A stretch of 32,707 nt of DNA from NCBI GenBank assembly GCA_017433125.1, contig JAFRHT010000050.1:1-32707 (forward strand). The letters are read 5' to 3'. The notes under the pieces were generated by a model. It was given only the letters and a program-made list of their open reading frames with translations. It was not told the origin of the DNA and searched no databases. Positions within the stretch are counted from its first letter, which is position 1; every line of letters starts with the position of its first letter. This DNA is from Solobacterium sp. (GTDB lineage: Bacteria; Bacillota_I; Bacilli_A; Erysipelotrichales; Erysipelotrichaceae). Positions 1 to 6,923 of the stretch are shown in pieces. A program made the translations under genes and the position numbers.

Positions 1-513
1 CAGGGTTGCCTGATAGGAAGCCGAACGGTATGCCGAACCCAGCACCAGATGCACGCCGTCATTTTCTGCCGCCGCGAACATCTCCTCCAGGGCCCTGGCG
101 GCTTCTTCCCGGACCAGCCAGTACGCTGACGCCGCGACATTGGGCTGCACCAGGTCTGCCGGTTCATATCCCTCCGGCAGCGGATGCACCTTGTTGGCTA
201 CGACAAGCAGGCTGTTGGTGTCATAGAACATTGGATCTTCCGAATACCCGCCGGCTGTTTCACTGGTCGGCACCGGGGTCGGTTCCGGGGTTGGCTCAGG
301 CGTTGGTTCAGGCGTCGGTTCCGGCGTCACTTCCGCCGGGGTTTCCGCCGGTTCCGGGGTTTCTGTTGCCTCCGGGCTTTCAGATACCGCAGCCACCGGG
401 CCGGCGGCAGGTGTCTCCGCCGGTTCCTTTTCGCCAACGGAAATACGCTGCGAGATTCCCACTCCCAGCGCGCAACAAAGCAATACAAGTAAAAACGTCA
501 TGAATTTTTTCAT
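1..513 (-). CDS. VanY-like D-Ala-D-Ala carboxypeptidase (LAS family), C-terminus off the window
   Basis: Only the first 171 codons are present; the frame runs open through base 1. Residues 1-20 form a signal peptide or membrane anchor (MKKFMTFLLVLLCCALGVGI). A Pro/Glu/Thr linker with repeated PEPT units follows, then the start of a peptidase domain with KVHPLPEGYEP and the GSAYRSASYQ motif typical of the M15B/VanY fold. The metal ligands (SxHxxGxAxD and ExWH) would lie outside the window, so activity cannot be judged. Such enzymes trim the terminal D-Ala from peptidoglycan stem peptides outside the membrane. The ATG has no Shine-Dalgarno; a TACAAT box lies 6 nt upstream (520-525), directly after the queT stop, so the gene may be transcribed as a leaderless mRNA. 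Confidence 0.85.
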   Translation of the reverse strand, partial: MKKFMTFLLVLLCCALGVGISQRISVGEKEPAETPAAGPVAAVSESPEATETPEPAETPAEVTPEPTPEPTPEPTPEPTPVPTSETAGGYSEDPMFYDTNSLLVVANKVHPLPEGYEPADLVQPNVAASAYWLVREEAARALEEMFAAAENDGVHLVLGSAYRSASYQATL

Positions 514-519
514 GCGTTT

Positions 520-525
520 ATTGTA
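520..525 (-). promoter_or_regulatory. -10 box for the VanY-like gene, leaderless start
   Basis: On the minus strand TACAAT is followed by 6 nt and then ATG (513). Transcription would begin at or next to the start codon. No convincing -35 and no Shine-Dalgarno are visible. Confidence 0.5.
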
Positions 526-1032
526 CTATGAGTTGAACAGTTTTGTCTTGCCAAGCCAGTTGATTACAAACCAGCCGACCGTCACGGAAATCAGTTCCCC
601 GACGGCAACTTCCGCCCCGCAGATCAGACTGCCCATGATGAGGTTGTCCGGGAAGAACAAATAGCCCAGTTCCGCACCGATAAAGAAGAAGTTGAATATC
701 ACCGGCATCAGGATGCTGAGCACCGGTATATTGCCCACTTTACGGTCTCTGAATTTGTATGTGCAAAGCGCCGCCAGCAGGGTCGCTGCCGTGCCGATCA
801 CCGCGTCAATCATGCCTGTCGGATTAAAGCCCATAATGGCCCCGATCAGGTTGGTCAGGAAGCATCCCAGGGTTACACCCCAGATCGCCGGCTGGTAAAT
901 CAGCGGCAGCAGGGTCAGCGCTTCCGCAATACGGACCTGGATGTTGCCGTAGGAAAACGGCGCCAGGGCGAGGGAAAGAGCCGTATAGATTGCCGCAATC
1001 ATGGCAATCTGTACCATTTTCTTTGTGTTCAT
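526..1032 (-). CDS. queT: QueT family queuosine-precursor transporter
   Basis: A 168-residue protein with about five to six hydrophobic segments. It matches the QueT/COG4708 pattern: MNTKKMVQIAMIAAIYTALS at the start, then RIAEALTLLPL and a conserved acidic site in FIGAELGYLF. The family is predicted to be an ECF-type substrate component importing a queuosine precursor (preQ1 or related) used for tRNA wobble modification. I chose the ATG at 1032 because an AAGGAG site (1040-1045) lies 7 nt upstream; the open frame extends further but has no ribosome site there. A preQ1-like hairpin in the leader supports both function and regulation. It is a single-gene unit between its own promoter and the VanY-like gene's promoter. 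Confidence 0.9.
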   Translation of the reverse strand: MNTKKMVQIAMIAAIYTALSLALAPFSYGNIQVRIAEALTLLPLIYQPAIWGVTLGCFLTNLIGAIMGFNPTGMIDAVIGTAATLLAALCTYKFRDRKVGNIPVLSILMPVIFNFFFIGAELGYLFFPDNLIMGSLICGAEVAVGELISVTVGWFVINWLGKTKLFNS

Positions 1033-1039
1033 TCTGTTT

Positions 1040-1078
1040 CTCCTTATTTTCGTTTTACGTCGGGTAGCCGCTACCGAC
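1040..1078 (-). promoter_or_regulatory. Probable preQ1 class I riboswitch controlling queT translation
   Basis: The minus-strand leader has a 20-nt stem-loop (1059-1078): GTCGG, loop, CCGAC, with a cytosine just before the closing strand at the position that pairs with preQ1 in class I aptamers. An A-rich tail (GTAAAACGAAAATAAGGAG) ends in the Shine-Dalgarno, as in short translational preQ1-I switches such as the Thermoanaerobacter tengcongensis one. From memory, the 5-bp P1, the loop length and the C9, G11, A14 and C15 positions agree with that RNA. The tail is not identical: pseudoknot pairing could be C9-G10 with the CG in the tail. The downstream gene is queT, the expected target. Confidence 0.7.
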
Positions 1079-1102
1079 GGTGAGCTGAATTCACAGTTTT
1101 CT

Positions 1103-1130
1103 ATTGTACCCGTTTTTGCCGGCCGCGCAA
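1103..1130 (-). promoter_or_regulatory. queT promoter
   Basis: On the minus strand, TTGCGC (1125-1130), a 16-nt spacer and TACAAT (1103-1108). Initiation about 7 nt downstream would place the whole riboswitch in the leader. Confidence 0.6.
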
Positions 1131-1133
1131 TAT

Positions 1134-1154
1134 AAAAAGCCTGCCGGGGCAGGC
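1134..1154 (-). terminator. Intrinsic terminator of the 2613-1170 operon
   Basis: Minus strand: GCCTGC stem, short loop, GCAGGC, then TTTTT. It sits 15 nt past the stop of the 47-residue membrane protein gene and just upstream of the queT promoter. Confidence 0.85.
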
Positions 1155-1169
1155 GGATCAATGCGGCGG

Positions 1170-1313
1170 TTACTTCCGGAAGAAACGGCGGATCAGCACA
1201 AGTGACACAATGATCACCGCGGCTGCCAGCAGAATGACCGGAAGCATATCCGTCAGTCTCTCCGTCGGGGAATAGGCGATATCCCGGACAATCAGTTCAG
1301 CAGTTTTATCCAT
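1170..1313 (-). CDS. Small single-span membrane protein, 47 aa, unknown function
   Basis: An unlisted short gene of 47 codons. Its start overlaps the end of the upstream gene by 22 nt. A GGAGG site sits 7-8 nt before the ATG (minus strand, gggaggaatcat). The product has a polar N-terminus (MDKTAELIVRDIAYSPTERL), one membrane span (about residues 23-41, MLPVILLAAAVIIVSLVLI) and a basic end (RRFFRK). The overlap, ribosome site and terminator after the stop argue for a real third cistron in the operon. I do not recognise the family. The charge pattern suggests the N-terminus faces outward and the basic tail inward, a common arrangement for small accessory subunits. Confidence 0.7.
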   Translation of the reverse strand: MDKTAELIVRDIAYSPTERLTDMLPVILLAAAVIIVSLVLIRRFFRK

Positions 1314-1618
1314 ATGATTCCTCCCAGCATGCTGATGCAGTTACATACTATCACAAGCCGGCCTGCTTTCGGCCGGTCCAGGTACTTTCTTAATATATTG
1401 TATTCGATCAGGACAGCCAGCGGCTCGAGCAGGCCGTATGTGACCAGTGCGCTCTCCGTCAGCGCGGTCAGCACCACCACAAACGGATTGGTCACACCGT
1501 TGACCAGGGCCAGAAGCAGATATTCCTTCTTTCCCCGCAGGCCCATCACAAAGGCCGCCAGGCTCTCCAGCAGGATCGTGCCGGCCAGCGGGTACAGCAG
1601 ATACAGGATAGTCTTCAT
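1292..1618 (-). CDS. Small multi-span membrane protein, 108 aa, unknown function
   Basis: Starts at ATG 1618, overlapping the stop of the upstream MFS-like gene (ATGA). The 108-residue product has about four hydrophobic segments. Intramembrane acidic residues (LLESLAAF, ALTESALV, LLEPLAVLIEY) are spaced regularly, which is unusual for a simple scaffold and suggests a transport or enzymatic role. The family is not recognised. Being sandwiched between a transporter-like protein and a 47-residue single-span protein with overlapping stops and starts suggests the three act together. A longer open frame upstream of the ATG is only the shadow of the MFS-like gene. Confidence 0.75.
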   Translation of the reverse strand: MKTILYLLYPLAGTILLESLAAFVMGLRGKKEYLLLALVNGVTNPFVVVLTALTESALVTYGLLEPLAVLIEYNILRKYLDRPKAGRLVIVCNCISMLGGIIWIKLLN

Positions 1619-2613
1619 GATTTCTCCATCAGGACAAACAGGGCTGCGGACACAGCGCAGCCGCTGATTCCGGCTGTCACAGCCGGAACTGCCAGACCCG
1701 CCAGCCACGGCACAAACCCCGCAAACAGCGCAAACGTAAGCAGCCCGAACGCAAACCCGGGCTGCTCCGGATAAGCCCGGTACAGCCGGTACAGCGTCAT
1801 CGGCATGGTCATGTTGAACAGAAACAGCACCAGCAGGCCAGCCGGCATATACGGCACCGGCATCAGGACCGTGGCAGCCAGCAGGGTTGCACAGGCACTG
1901 CGGGTCAGCCCGTACCGGGCCGCAGGAAAGCCGCCGGCAGCTTTGCCCAGAGCCACTGCCGCGCTCACCACAAGCCCGGTCATGAAGCCTGTGTTCCATT
2001 GAAAAGAAAGATTCATGCCGGTCCAGGAACGCAGCACGACGATCAGAAAGCACAGCAGCGCAATCCGGCCGGGCTGTTCCGGTGCTCTTGTGACCGGGGC
2101 ACTCTCCGTGGTTTTTTCCAGCATGACTGCCGCGCTCAGAATCCCCATCAGGATAACCGCCGGCAGTGTATACGCCGAAAGCCCGCCGCGGCCCAGTCGG
2201 GTGCCCAGGTACAGGCCGACAGCCCCCGGGGCCACAAAGATACCCAGGCCCCGGCCGCTGAGTCCGGCCTGATCATCCGCCGCGATGCTGAGCAGGCCGC
2301 CGCCGACATGGAACAGCGCGTTGCCAAGACCAAGCGCCCACACCGATGTCTGCAGCCCGACGGCCGTAAACAGCACCCCGGCCAGCAGGACAATCTTGCC
2401 GGACAGGCACCGTCTCCCAGTCTTCTGACTGATCACATCCGCCAGAATACCCAGCGGCATCTGCAGCGCAAAGGCCGCGAAGTTGTAATACAGATAGACC
2501 AGGGCCGCCGGACCAGTCAGCGCATAGCGGGAAAAGACCGCAAAAGCACATAGAAAATCCACCAGGCTGTGCAGGACGGAGACATATGTCAGAAACCGGG
2601 CCGATTGTTTCAT
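1615..2613 (-). CDS. MFS-like membrane transporter, 332 aa
   Basis: The 332-residue protein has about ten hydrophobic segments. The N-terminal HSLVDFLCAFAVF and the central LGNALFHVGGG resemble the fosmidomycin-resistance (Fsr) branch of the major facilitator superfamily, where HxxxD and NALFHPGGG are typical. It is shorter than the usual 380-420 residues, so some helices are missing or short. It heads a three-gene operon with two small membrane proteins. The ATG lacks a Shine-Dalgarno, but a consensus TATAAT lies 6 nt upstream, so a leaderless transcript is likely. The substrate is unknown; MFS membership is fairly sure, efflux function is inference. Confidence 0.75.
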   Translation of the reverse strand: MKQSARFLTYVSVLHSLVDFLCAFAVFSRYALTGPAALVYLYYNFAAFALQMPLGILADVISQKTGRRCLSGKIVLLAGVLFTAVGLQTSVWALGLGNALFHVGGGLLSIAADDQAGLSGRGLGIFVAPGAVGLYLGTRLGRGGLSAYTLPAVILMGILSAAVMLEKTTESAPVTRAPEQPGRIALLCFLIVVLRSWTGMNLSFQWNTGFMTGLVVSAAVALGKAAGGFPAARYGLTRSACATLLAATVLMPVPYMPAGLLVLFLFNMTMPMTLYRLYRAYPEQPGFAFGLLTFALFAGFVPWLAGLAVPAVTAGISGCAVSAALFVLMEKS

Positions 2614-2619
2614 AAATAA

Positions 2620-2625
2620 ATTATA
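2620..2625 (-). promoter_or_regulatory. -10 box for the MFS-like operon, leaderless start
   Basis: A perfect TATAAT on the minus strand, then 6 nt (TTATTT) and ATG at 2613. Initiation 7 nt below the box would fall on the start codon. No Shine-Dalgarno is visible; the -35 is weak. Confidence 0.6.
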
Positions 2626-2629
2626 TACA

Positions 2630-2656
2630 GAAAAACAGGCGGGTTCCCCCGCCTGT
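2630..2656 (-). terminator. Terminator of the ADH/AKR operon
   Basis: Minus strand: ACAGGCGGG, 4-nt loop, CCCGCCTGT, then TTTTTC. It lies 4 nt past the aldo/keto reductase stop and just above the next promoter. Confidence 0.9.
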
Positions 2657-2660
2657 GAGA

Positions 2661-3644
2661 TTACTTAATATTCTTAATGGCTTCAGCCAGGGCACTGATC
2701 CGGCTGACTTCCTCATCATTCAGACGGATATCAAACACCCTGCATGTATCTTCCATCGTGTGCCGCCGCCGGAAGCCGGTCAGCAGGTTCAGGGCATCAT
2801 ACTGCCGCAGGGTCCACGCCTGTACCAGGTTGGCAAAGGAACAGCCATGCCCCTGACACATTTCCTCCAGGCCGGCATACATATCCTTCAGGGCCTTCCG
2901 ATACGGTTCCTGCATGTACTTCGCTTTGGCCCGCACATCATCCGGTCCGAACTGCCTGTCCAGAATACCCGGCCCGGCCAGGAACCCTTCTTCCAGCGAA
3001 CCATAGACCTGGAAGACCGCATTGTATTTCGAGCAGGTATCAAAGTATGCCCTGTTGGCATCATCCAGAAGGCTGAACTTTTCCTGCACTCCGGCCACAT
3101 ATCCGTACTGCTCATATTCATCGAGATCGGCCGGCTGGCTGTTGGAGATCAGGACAGCCCGGATCTTGCCCTCCTCTTTCAGCCGGTTCAGCTCCGCCAT
3201 GGTCTCCTGCACCGGCACTGTCCGGGAGATACGGTGAACCACCAGCGCGTCGATATGATCCGTGCCAAGCCGTTCCAGGGAGTCTTCGACATCTTTCCGG
3301 ACCGCTTCTGCCCGGTGATCCCGGTTGACCGTATACCCGTCCCGCACATACTCGAACTCGCCGCCTTCATTGCGCCAGTTCAGGCTGCACTTGGTCTGCA
3401 GGATAAAGCGGTCCCGCCGGCCCTTCAGGGCCTGGCCCAGTACGGTTTCACTGTGGCCGATGCCGTAGACCGGGGCTGTATCAATGTAGTTGATGCCCAG
3501 CTCGTAAGCGTCATCCAGCAGGTTTTCCACCATATGCACATCCACCGCCATATCCGACCAGACATTGCCGGCCCCGAGGCCCCATGCCCCGAAGGAAACC
3601 TGTGATACTTCGATGTCGGTATTACCCAGTTTCTGATATTTCAT
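2661..3644 (-). CDS. Aldo/keto reductase
   Basis: A 327-residue (alpha/beta)8 NAD(P)H-dependent oxidoreductase reducing aldehydes or ketones in the cytoplasm. The catalytic tetrad is visible: Asp55 and Tyr60 in DTAPVYG, Lys85 in LQTKCS and His137 in LVVHRIS. The cofactor end has the usual C-terminal pattern. The ATG at 3644 is preceded by GAGGAG 7 nt away; the upstream in-frame Met lacks this. It follows the iron-dependent alcohol dehydrogenase by only 19 nt, so the two reductases are probably co-transcribed and may act on related carbonyls. The physiological substrate cannot be told from sequence. Confidence 0.92.
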   Translation of the reverse strand: MKYQKLGNTDIEVSQVSFGAWGLGAGNVWSDMAVDVHMVENLLDDAYELGINYIDTAPVYGIGHSETVLGQALKGRRDRFILQTKCSLNWRNEGGEFEYVRDGYTVNRDHRAEAVRKDVEDSLERLGTDHIDALVVHRISRTVPVQETMAELNRLKEEGKIRAVLISNSQPADLDEYEQYGYVAGVQEKFSLLDDANRAYFDTCSKYNAVFQVYGSLEEGFLAGPGILDRQFGPDDVRAKAKYMQEPYRKALKDMYAGLEEMCQGHGCSFANLVQAWTLRQYDALNLLTGFRRRHTMEDTCRVFDIRLNDEEVSRISALAEAIKNIK

Positions 3645-3663
3645 ATCGTTTCTCCTCATCTGT

Positions 3664-4830
3664 TTACAGGCACATCCGCAGAATCGCCTCGGAATCCTGC
3701 GGGGACAGCGGGATCCAGGAATTGCTCAGCCGGCCCTTCCGGTCCGCATGGACTGCCATTTCGGCAAAATGTTCATCGGTAATGCCCAGTTCGCCCAGGG
3801 TCATCGGCAGGCCGGCTTCCCTGAAGAAGTTCTCCAGGGCAGCAATACCCTGTTCCGCCAGCAGCTGCTCATCCGTTCCGGCCAGACCCCATACATTACG
3901 GGCAAACCGGGCCAGCTGCGGCCGCACCCGTTCCGGATCCTTCGTCAGGATATAACGCATCCACTGCGGTGTCAGGATGGCCAGGCCGGCCCCGTGGGTA
4001 ATGTCATACCAGGCTGAGAGTTCATGCTCCAGCGCATGGCATGGCCAGCCGCTCCACTTCTTGCCGTATTCCGGAATACCCGAGCAGGCAATCGAAGATG
4101 CGCTCATCAGACTGGCCCTGGCCGCATAGTTGTCCGGTTCCTTCAGGACAACCGGCAGGCATTTGATGACGGTCTTCAGCAGCGCCTCGGCAATCGCATC
4201 AGACAGGATGCTGTCGGTGGTTTCCGCGAAGTAGCCTTCCATGACATGGCTCATGATATCGGCTGAGCCGGCTGCCGTCTGATAGGGTGATACCGTAAAT
4301 GTATATGTCGGATCGCAGATCGACACCGCCGGATATGTATAGCTGCCGCCGAATTTTTCATTGGTTTCAGGGTTGGAGATCACCCCGCCGCCGTCATACT
4401 CGGAGCCAGTCGCGCTGAGCGTCAGGATATCCACCAGCGGCAGCGCTTTCCGCCCTTCCCGGGCGGTCAATACCATCTCCCAGAAATCGTCGCCTTCATA
4501 GAAGGTCCCGACGGCAATGGCTTTGGCACAGTCAATGACACTGCCCCCGCCGGCCGCCAGAATTACATCAATATTGTTCTCCCGGCAGAGCTGCGCACCC
4601 CTGGCTACCGAGGAAATCCGCGGATTGGGTTCGATCCCGCCGCATTCCACAACGGTGAAATCCTTCAGCAGATCCATGATCTGATCATACAGTCCGGTCT
4701 TTTTAATCGATCCGCCGCCGTAGCATAACAGCACCCGCTTTCCGTAACCGGCCAGGATTTCCGGCAGATGTTTGATCTGCCCTTTCCCGAACAGAATCTT
4801 TGTCGGTATATCGTGCGTATAGTTTTCCAT
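3664..4830 (-). CDS. Iron-containing alcohol dehydrogenase (NAD(P)H-dependent)
   Basis: 388 residues, typical of the group III butanol dehydrogenase/YqhD-like family. The nucleotide-binding GGGS motif is at about residues 38-41, with a second GGGSVIDCAKAIA at 94-106. The metal ligands are all present: Asp191 and His195 (SADIMSHVME), His265 (CHALEHELS) and His279 (ITHGAG), with the usual 14-residue gap between the last two. It should interconvert aldehydes and alcohols in fermentation or detoxification. The ATG at 4830 has a GGAGGAG site close upstream. It lies between a small membrane protein gene (17 nt) and an aldo/keto reductase (19 nt), which points to one operon. Confidence 0.93.
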   Translation of the reverse strand: MENYTHDIPTKILFGKGQIKHLPEILAGYGKRVLLCYGGGSIKKTGLYDQIMDLLKDFTVVECGGIEPNPRISSVARGAQLCRENNIDVILAAGGGSVIDCAKAIAVGTFYEGDDFWEMVLTAREGRKALPLVDILTLSATGSEYDGGGVISNPETNEKFGGSYTYPAVSICDPTYTFTVSPYQTAAGSADIMSHVMEGYFAETTDSILSDAIAEALLKTVIKCLPVVLKEPDNYAARASLMSASSIACSGIPEYGKKWSGWPCHALEHELSAWYDITHGAGLAILTPQWMRYILTKDPERVRPQLARFARNVWGLAGTDEQLLAEQGIAALENFFREAGLPMTLGELGITDEHFAEMAVHADRKGRLSNSWIPLSPQDSEAILRMCL

Positions 4831-4847
4831 AGATGTTCTCCTCCAGA

Positions 4848-5246
4848 TTACAGACGGATGTGAAATGTACTGAACGCGCTGCCGGACGTCGTGATCATGA
4901 AAACAATCAGATCCGGCCACCAGGGAAAATGCAGTACGGTGAACAGCAGGGATGCCGCAAGATAGATCACGGACCCGTCTGCGAAACGGATCAGGTGCGC
5001 AAAGACAAAACCCTGCCGTTCCTGCGGTGTGGCCGCTTCCGCCGCTTCATTTGTCACCCCGTTGATCAGCCGGACACTGTCAGTCACCATGATCATGCCC
5101 AGCAGGACAAGAATCATGATGTCGGTCAGGTTGAAAACAATCCTGATCATCAGGGTCTCGTCCCCGACTGGCAGGAAAATGACTGCCGCCAGCAGCAGGC
5201 AGTATAACAGAAGCCAGATGATCAATACGCGCCATTCTTTTCTCAC
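4848..5246 (-). CDS. Membrane protein, 132 aa, unknown function
   Basis: A GTG-initiated frame of 132 residues with four hydrophobic segments: about 7-27, 33-55, 89-104 and 108-122. The last two flank a short Pro/Trp-rich turn (HFPWWPD). The central loop is acidic (NEAAEAATPQERQ). I do not recognise the family. It precedes the alcohol dehydrogenase by 17 nt and probably shares its mRNA. No Shine-Dalgarno precedes the GTG. Instead an extended -10 (TGCTAAAAT) ends 6 nt upstream, so a leaderless GTG start is likely. An ATG 8 nt upstream is out of frame and stops after three codons. Confidence 0.65.
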   Translation of the reverse strand: MRKEWRVLIIWLLLYCLLLAAVIFLPVGDETLMIRIVFNLTDIMILVLLGMIMVTDSVRLINGVTNEAAEAATPQERQGFVFAHLIRFADGSVIYLAASLLFTVLHFPWWPDLIVFMITTSGSAFSTFHIRL

Positions 5247-5252
5247 GGCTTC

Positions 5253-5261
5253 ATTTTAGCA
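5253..5261 (-). promoter_or_regulatory. Extended -10 promoter, leaderless GTG start
   Basis: Minus strand TGC-TAAAAT, then 6 nt and the GTG at 5246. An extended -10 can work with a weak -35, and the -35 here is weak. Confidence 0.5.
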
Positions 5262-5280
5262 TTTGCTGTCCGGCGCAAAA

Positions 5281-5302
5281 GAAAAACTGCATTTCCGTGC
5301 AG
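5281..5302 (-). terminator. Terminator of the aldolase gene
   Basis: Minus strand: CTGCA, loop CGGAAA, TGCAG, then TTTTTC. It lies about 11 nt past the aldolase stop. Confidence 0.8.
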
Positions 5303-5312
5303 CTTTCAGTTA

Positions 5313-6038
5313 TCACTTCAGCAGGTTCCGATAGGCATCCAGCAGGATCATTGCATCAAGCCCCAGCGCCACACTGTCAAAGCCCTGCGCAAAATACCGC
5401 TCTTCGTCTTCCTTTCTGCCCGCAAAGATCAGCGCTTCTTTGCCGGCCGCATGACAGGCCGCAAGAATCCTGCTGATGGCTGCCTGCAGGTCAGGATGAT
5501 CCGTCTGCAGCGGAATACCCATGGCAATTGAGAGGTCAAGCGGGCCGATGAATATTCCGTCCACCCCATCAATTGCCGCTATCTCTTCAATATGCTCCAG
5601 CGCTTCCAGTGTCTCACACTGCGGGTACAGTTTCACCCGGCGGTTGGTTTCCTTCATGTATGCCAGCGGGTTCCGGCCCCACTCCTTAGCACCATAGACA
5701 GTCGTCCGGTTGGGACAGTACCCGCGTTTGCCCAGAGGAGGAAATTTTCCATATTCCACCAGATCTTTTACCTGCTGAATATCTGTGATGTTCGGTACGA
5801 TCAGCCCCCGGGCCCCGATATCCAGCATATGAAGTACCTCTGTCCGGGATCCGGCTGGAATACGGACATACGGCAGGGTATTGCCAAGCTCGGCAACGCG
5901 GATGTAATCAGCGGTTTCTTCTGCGGAAAAACACCCATGTTCCCGGTCAATTACGATATAGTCCAGTCCGGCTGCTGCCAATACCTCCATGGTATTGCGG
6001 CCGCCCAATTCAAAAAATGTTCCGACAGTTTGTTTCAT
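5313..6038 (-). CDS. HpcH/HpaI-family aldolase/lyase
   Basis: A 241-residue TIM-barrel enzyme of the class II aldolase group that includes HpcH/HpaI and 2-keto-3-deoxy-L-rhamnonate aldolase. These cleave or form 2-keto acid aldol adducts with a divalent metal. Visible landmarks are IDREHG (His34), the pyruvate-binding Arg59 in YVRIP, the metal Glu142 in QCETLEAL and Asp168 in FIGPLDLS. The gene stands alone between two terminators, so the pathway is not indicated. The ATG at 6038 lacks a Shine-Dalgarno; TTGTCA-15-TATACT ends 8 nt before it, implying almost no leader. No in-frame upstream start has a better ribosome site. Confidence 0.88.
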   Translation of the reverse strand: MKQTVGTFFELGGRNTMEVLAAAGLDYIVIDREHGCFSAEETADYIRVAELGNTLPYVRIPAGSRTEVLHMLDIGARGLIVPNITDIQQVKDLVEYGKFPPLGKRGYCPNRTTVYGAKEWGRNPLAYMKETNRRVKLYPQCETLEALEHIEEIAAIDGVDGIFIGPLDLSIAMGIPLQTDHPDLQAAISRILAACHAAGKEALIFAGRKEDEERYFAQGFDSVALGLDAMILLDAYRNLLK

Positions 6039-6046
6039 ATTATCAG

Positions 6047-6073
6047 AGTATATCCACAGAACGGGTTTGACAA
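6047..6073 (-). promoter_or_regulatory. Aldolase promoter, near-leaderless
   Basis: Minus strand: TTGTCA (6068-6073), 15-nt spacer, TATACT (6047-6052), then 8 nt to the ATG. Confidence 0.5.
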
Positions 6074-6121
6074 CAGTCCTGCGGCGCAGGACACTGTGCA
6101 AAGATATCCGGAAACAGAATG

Positions 6122-6149
6122 CAGGCAGGAATCCGCATATTCCTGCCTG
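6122..6149 (-). terminator. Hairpin after the DUF6773-like gene
   Basis: An 11-bp perfect stem (CAGGCAGGAAT / ATTCCTGCCTG) with a 6-nt loop, 20 nt beyond the stop at 6170. The minus-strand tail is only moderately T-rich. Confidence 0.65.
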
Positions 6150-6169
6150 TTCCGTTTATTACTTGCCGG

Positions 6170-6625
6170 TTATTCCGGCTCTGCTTCGTCTTCTTGCTGC
6201 TTTTTCCGATATGCTGCGGCTGATGCACTCAGACCCGCAAAACACAGGATGAACGTGAGGAGCCCGGCAAACAGTGCCCCATACCCGGCGATCCGCATGT
6301 TTTCCATACGCCGCAGGACAAGCAGGAAAACAGTTGCCGCAACCACGAGGCAGGCTGCCGCGGAAGCCAGGGCATTTGTTTTTCTGTCCGGCTTCAGCCG
6401 TCTGTCCCAGATACCGTTCTTCATGCATGCGTACAGCATATACAGACACAAAACCATGAAGACAAGCCACTCCCCGGCAATATATTTCAGCTCACCGCCG
6501 TAAATCACTTCCTGTGCCAGGATAGACACAAGCAGGCCCCAGAAAGCCAGCCAGCAGCCGTTATGTTCGATGCCGAGCAGGACCTGTTCCTGCCGTTCAT
6601 CCAGATTACTCTTCCGTGTTGTCAT
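6170..6625 (-). CDS. DUF6773-like membrane protein
   Basis: 151 residues. The N-terminal LDERQEQVLLGIEHNGCWLAFWGLL matches my memory of the DUF6773 family, which is repeatedly paired with a small XRE regulator in Bacillota. Four membrane segments follow, at about 21-40, 50-68, 86-104 and 113-133, then an acidic tail (KKQQEDEAEPE). The start lies inside the end of the regulator gene (20-nt overlap), so translation is coupled. The function is unknown. The regulator-plus-membrane-protein layout suggests an autoregulated response unit, not housekeeping. Confidence 0.8.
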   Translation of the reverse strand: MTTRKSNLDERQEQVLLGIEHNGCWLAFWGLLVSILAQEVIYGGELKYIAGEWLVFMVLCLYMLYACMKNGIWDRRLKPDRKTNALASAAACLVVAATVFLLVLRRMENMRIAGYGALFAGLLTFILCFAGLSASAAAYRKKQQEDEAEPE

Positions 6626-6824
6626 TGTCTTCTTCCTCCCAGAACAGATCGTTCAGTGTAACGCCCAGGGCCCGGCAGATCGCATTGCAGAGCTTGATGG
6701 ACGGATTGAATTCCCCTGCTTCAATCAGACCGATTGTCTGCCGTGTCACGCCGGCTTTCTGCGCCAGTTCTGTCTGTGACATGTTCAGTTCGATCCGTCT
6801 GAACTTCATTTTCAGATTTCTCAT
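6606..6824 (-). CDS. XRE-family HTH regulator (YozG-like), 72 aa
   Basis: A compact Cro/C1-type DNA-binding protein. The helix-turn-helix spans about residues 16-36 (TELAQKAGVTRQTIGLIE), and the rest (NPSIKLCNAICRALGVTLNDLF) is typical of the single-domain regulators paired with DUF6773-type proteins. A GGAGG site sits 7-9 nt before the ATG at 6824; an earlier in-frame Met lacks one. The upstream promoter contains a 19-bp palindrome across spacer and -10, so the protein probably represses its own operon. The acidic tail EEEDNDNTEE overlaps the start of the membrane protein gene. Confidence 0.9.
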   Translation of the reverse strand: MRNLKMKFRRIELNMSQTELAQKAGVTRQTIGLIEAGEFNPSIKLCNAICRALGVTLNDLFWEEEDNDNTEE

Positions 6825-6848
6825 CAGCAGTTCCTCCTGACAATGCAA

Positions 6849-6877
6849 AGTATAGTTTGCATCAAACTATATGTCAA
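6849..6877 (-). promoter_or_regulatory. Consensus promoter with embedded palindromic operator
   Basis: Minus strand: TTGACA (6872-6877), exactly 17 nt, TATACT (6849-6854). A perfect inverted repeat, ATAGTTTG-ATG-CAAACTAT (6852-6870), fills the spacer and most of the -10, so a bound protein would block RNA polymerase. The likely ligand is the XRE protein encoded directly downstream. Confidence 0.85.
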
Positions 6878-6878
6878 T

Positions 6879-6913
6879 TATATTTTGCATAATGATTTTA
6901 TATTTTGCTTAAT
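6879..6913. repeat. Two 15-bp direct repeats upstream of the XRE promoter
   Basis: TATATTTTGCATAAT (6879-6893) and TATATTTTGCTTAAT (6899-6913) repeat with a 20-bp period, about two helical turns. The core (minus strand ATGCAAA) recurs in the promoter palindrome 28 bp from the nearer copy. They may be auxiliary binding sites for the same regulator. Confidence 0.6.
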
Positions 6914-6923
6914 GCAATTTATA

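Noticed and set aside
6-503. Pro/Arg-rich plus-strand open frames
   Set aside because: They mirror the PEPT-repeat linker of the VanY-like gene on the minus strand.
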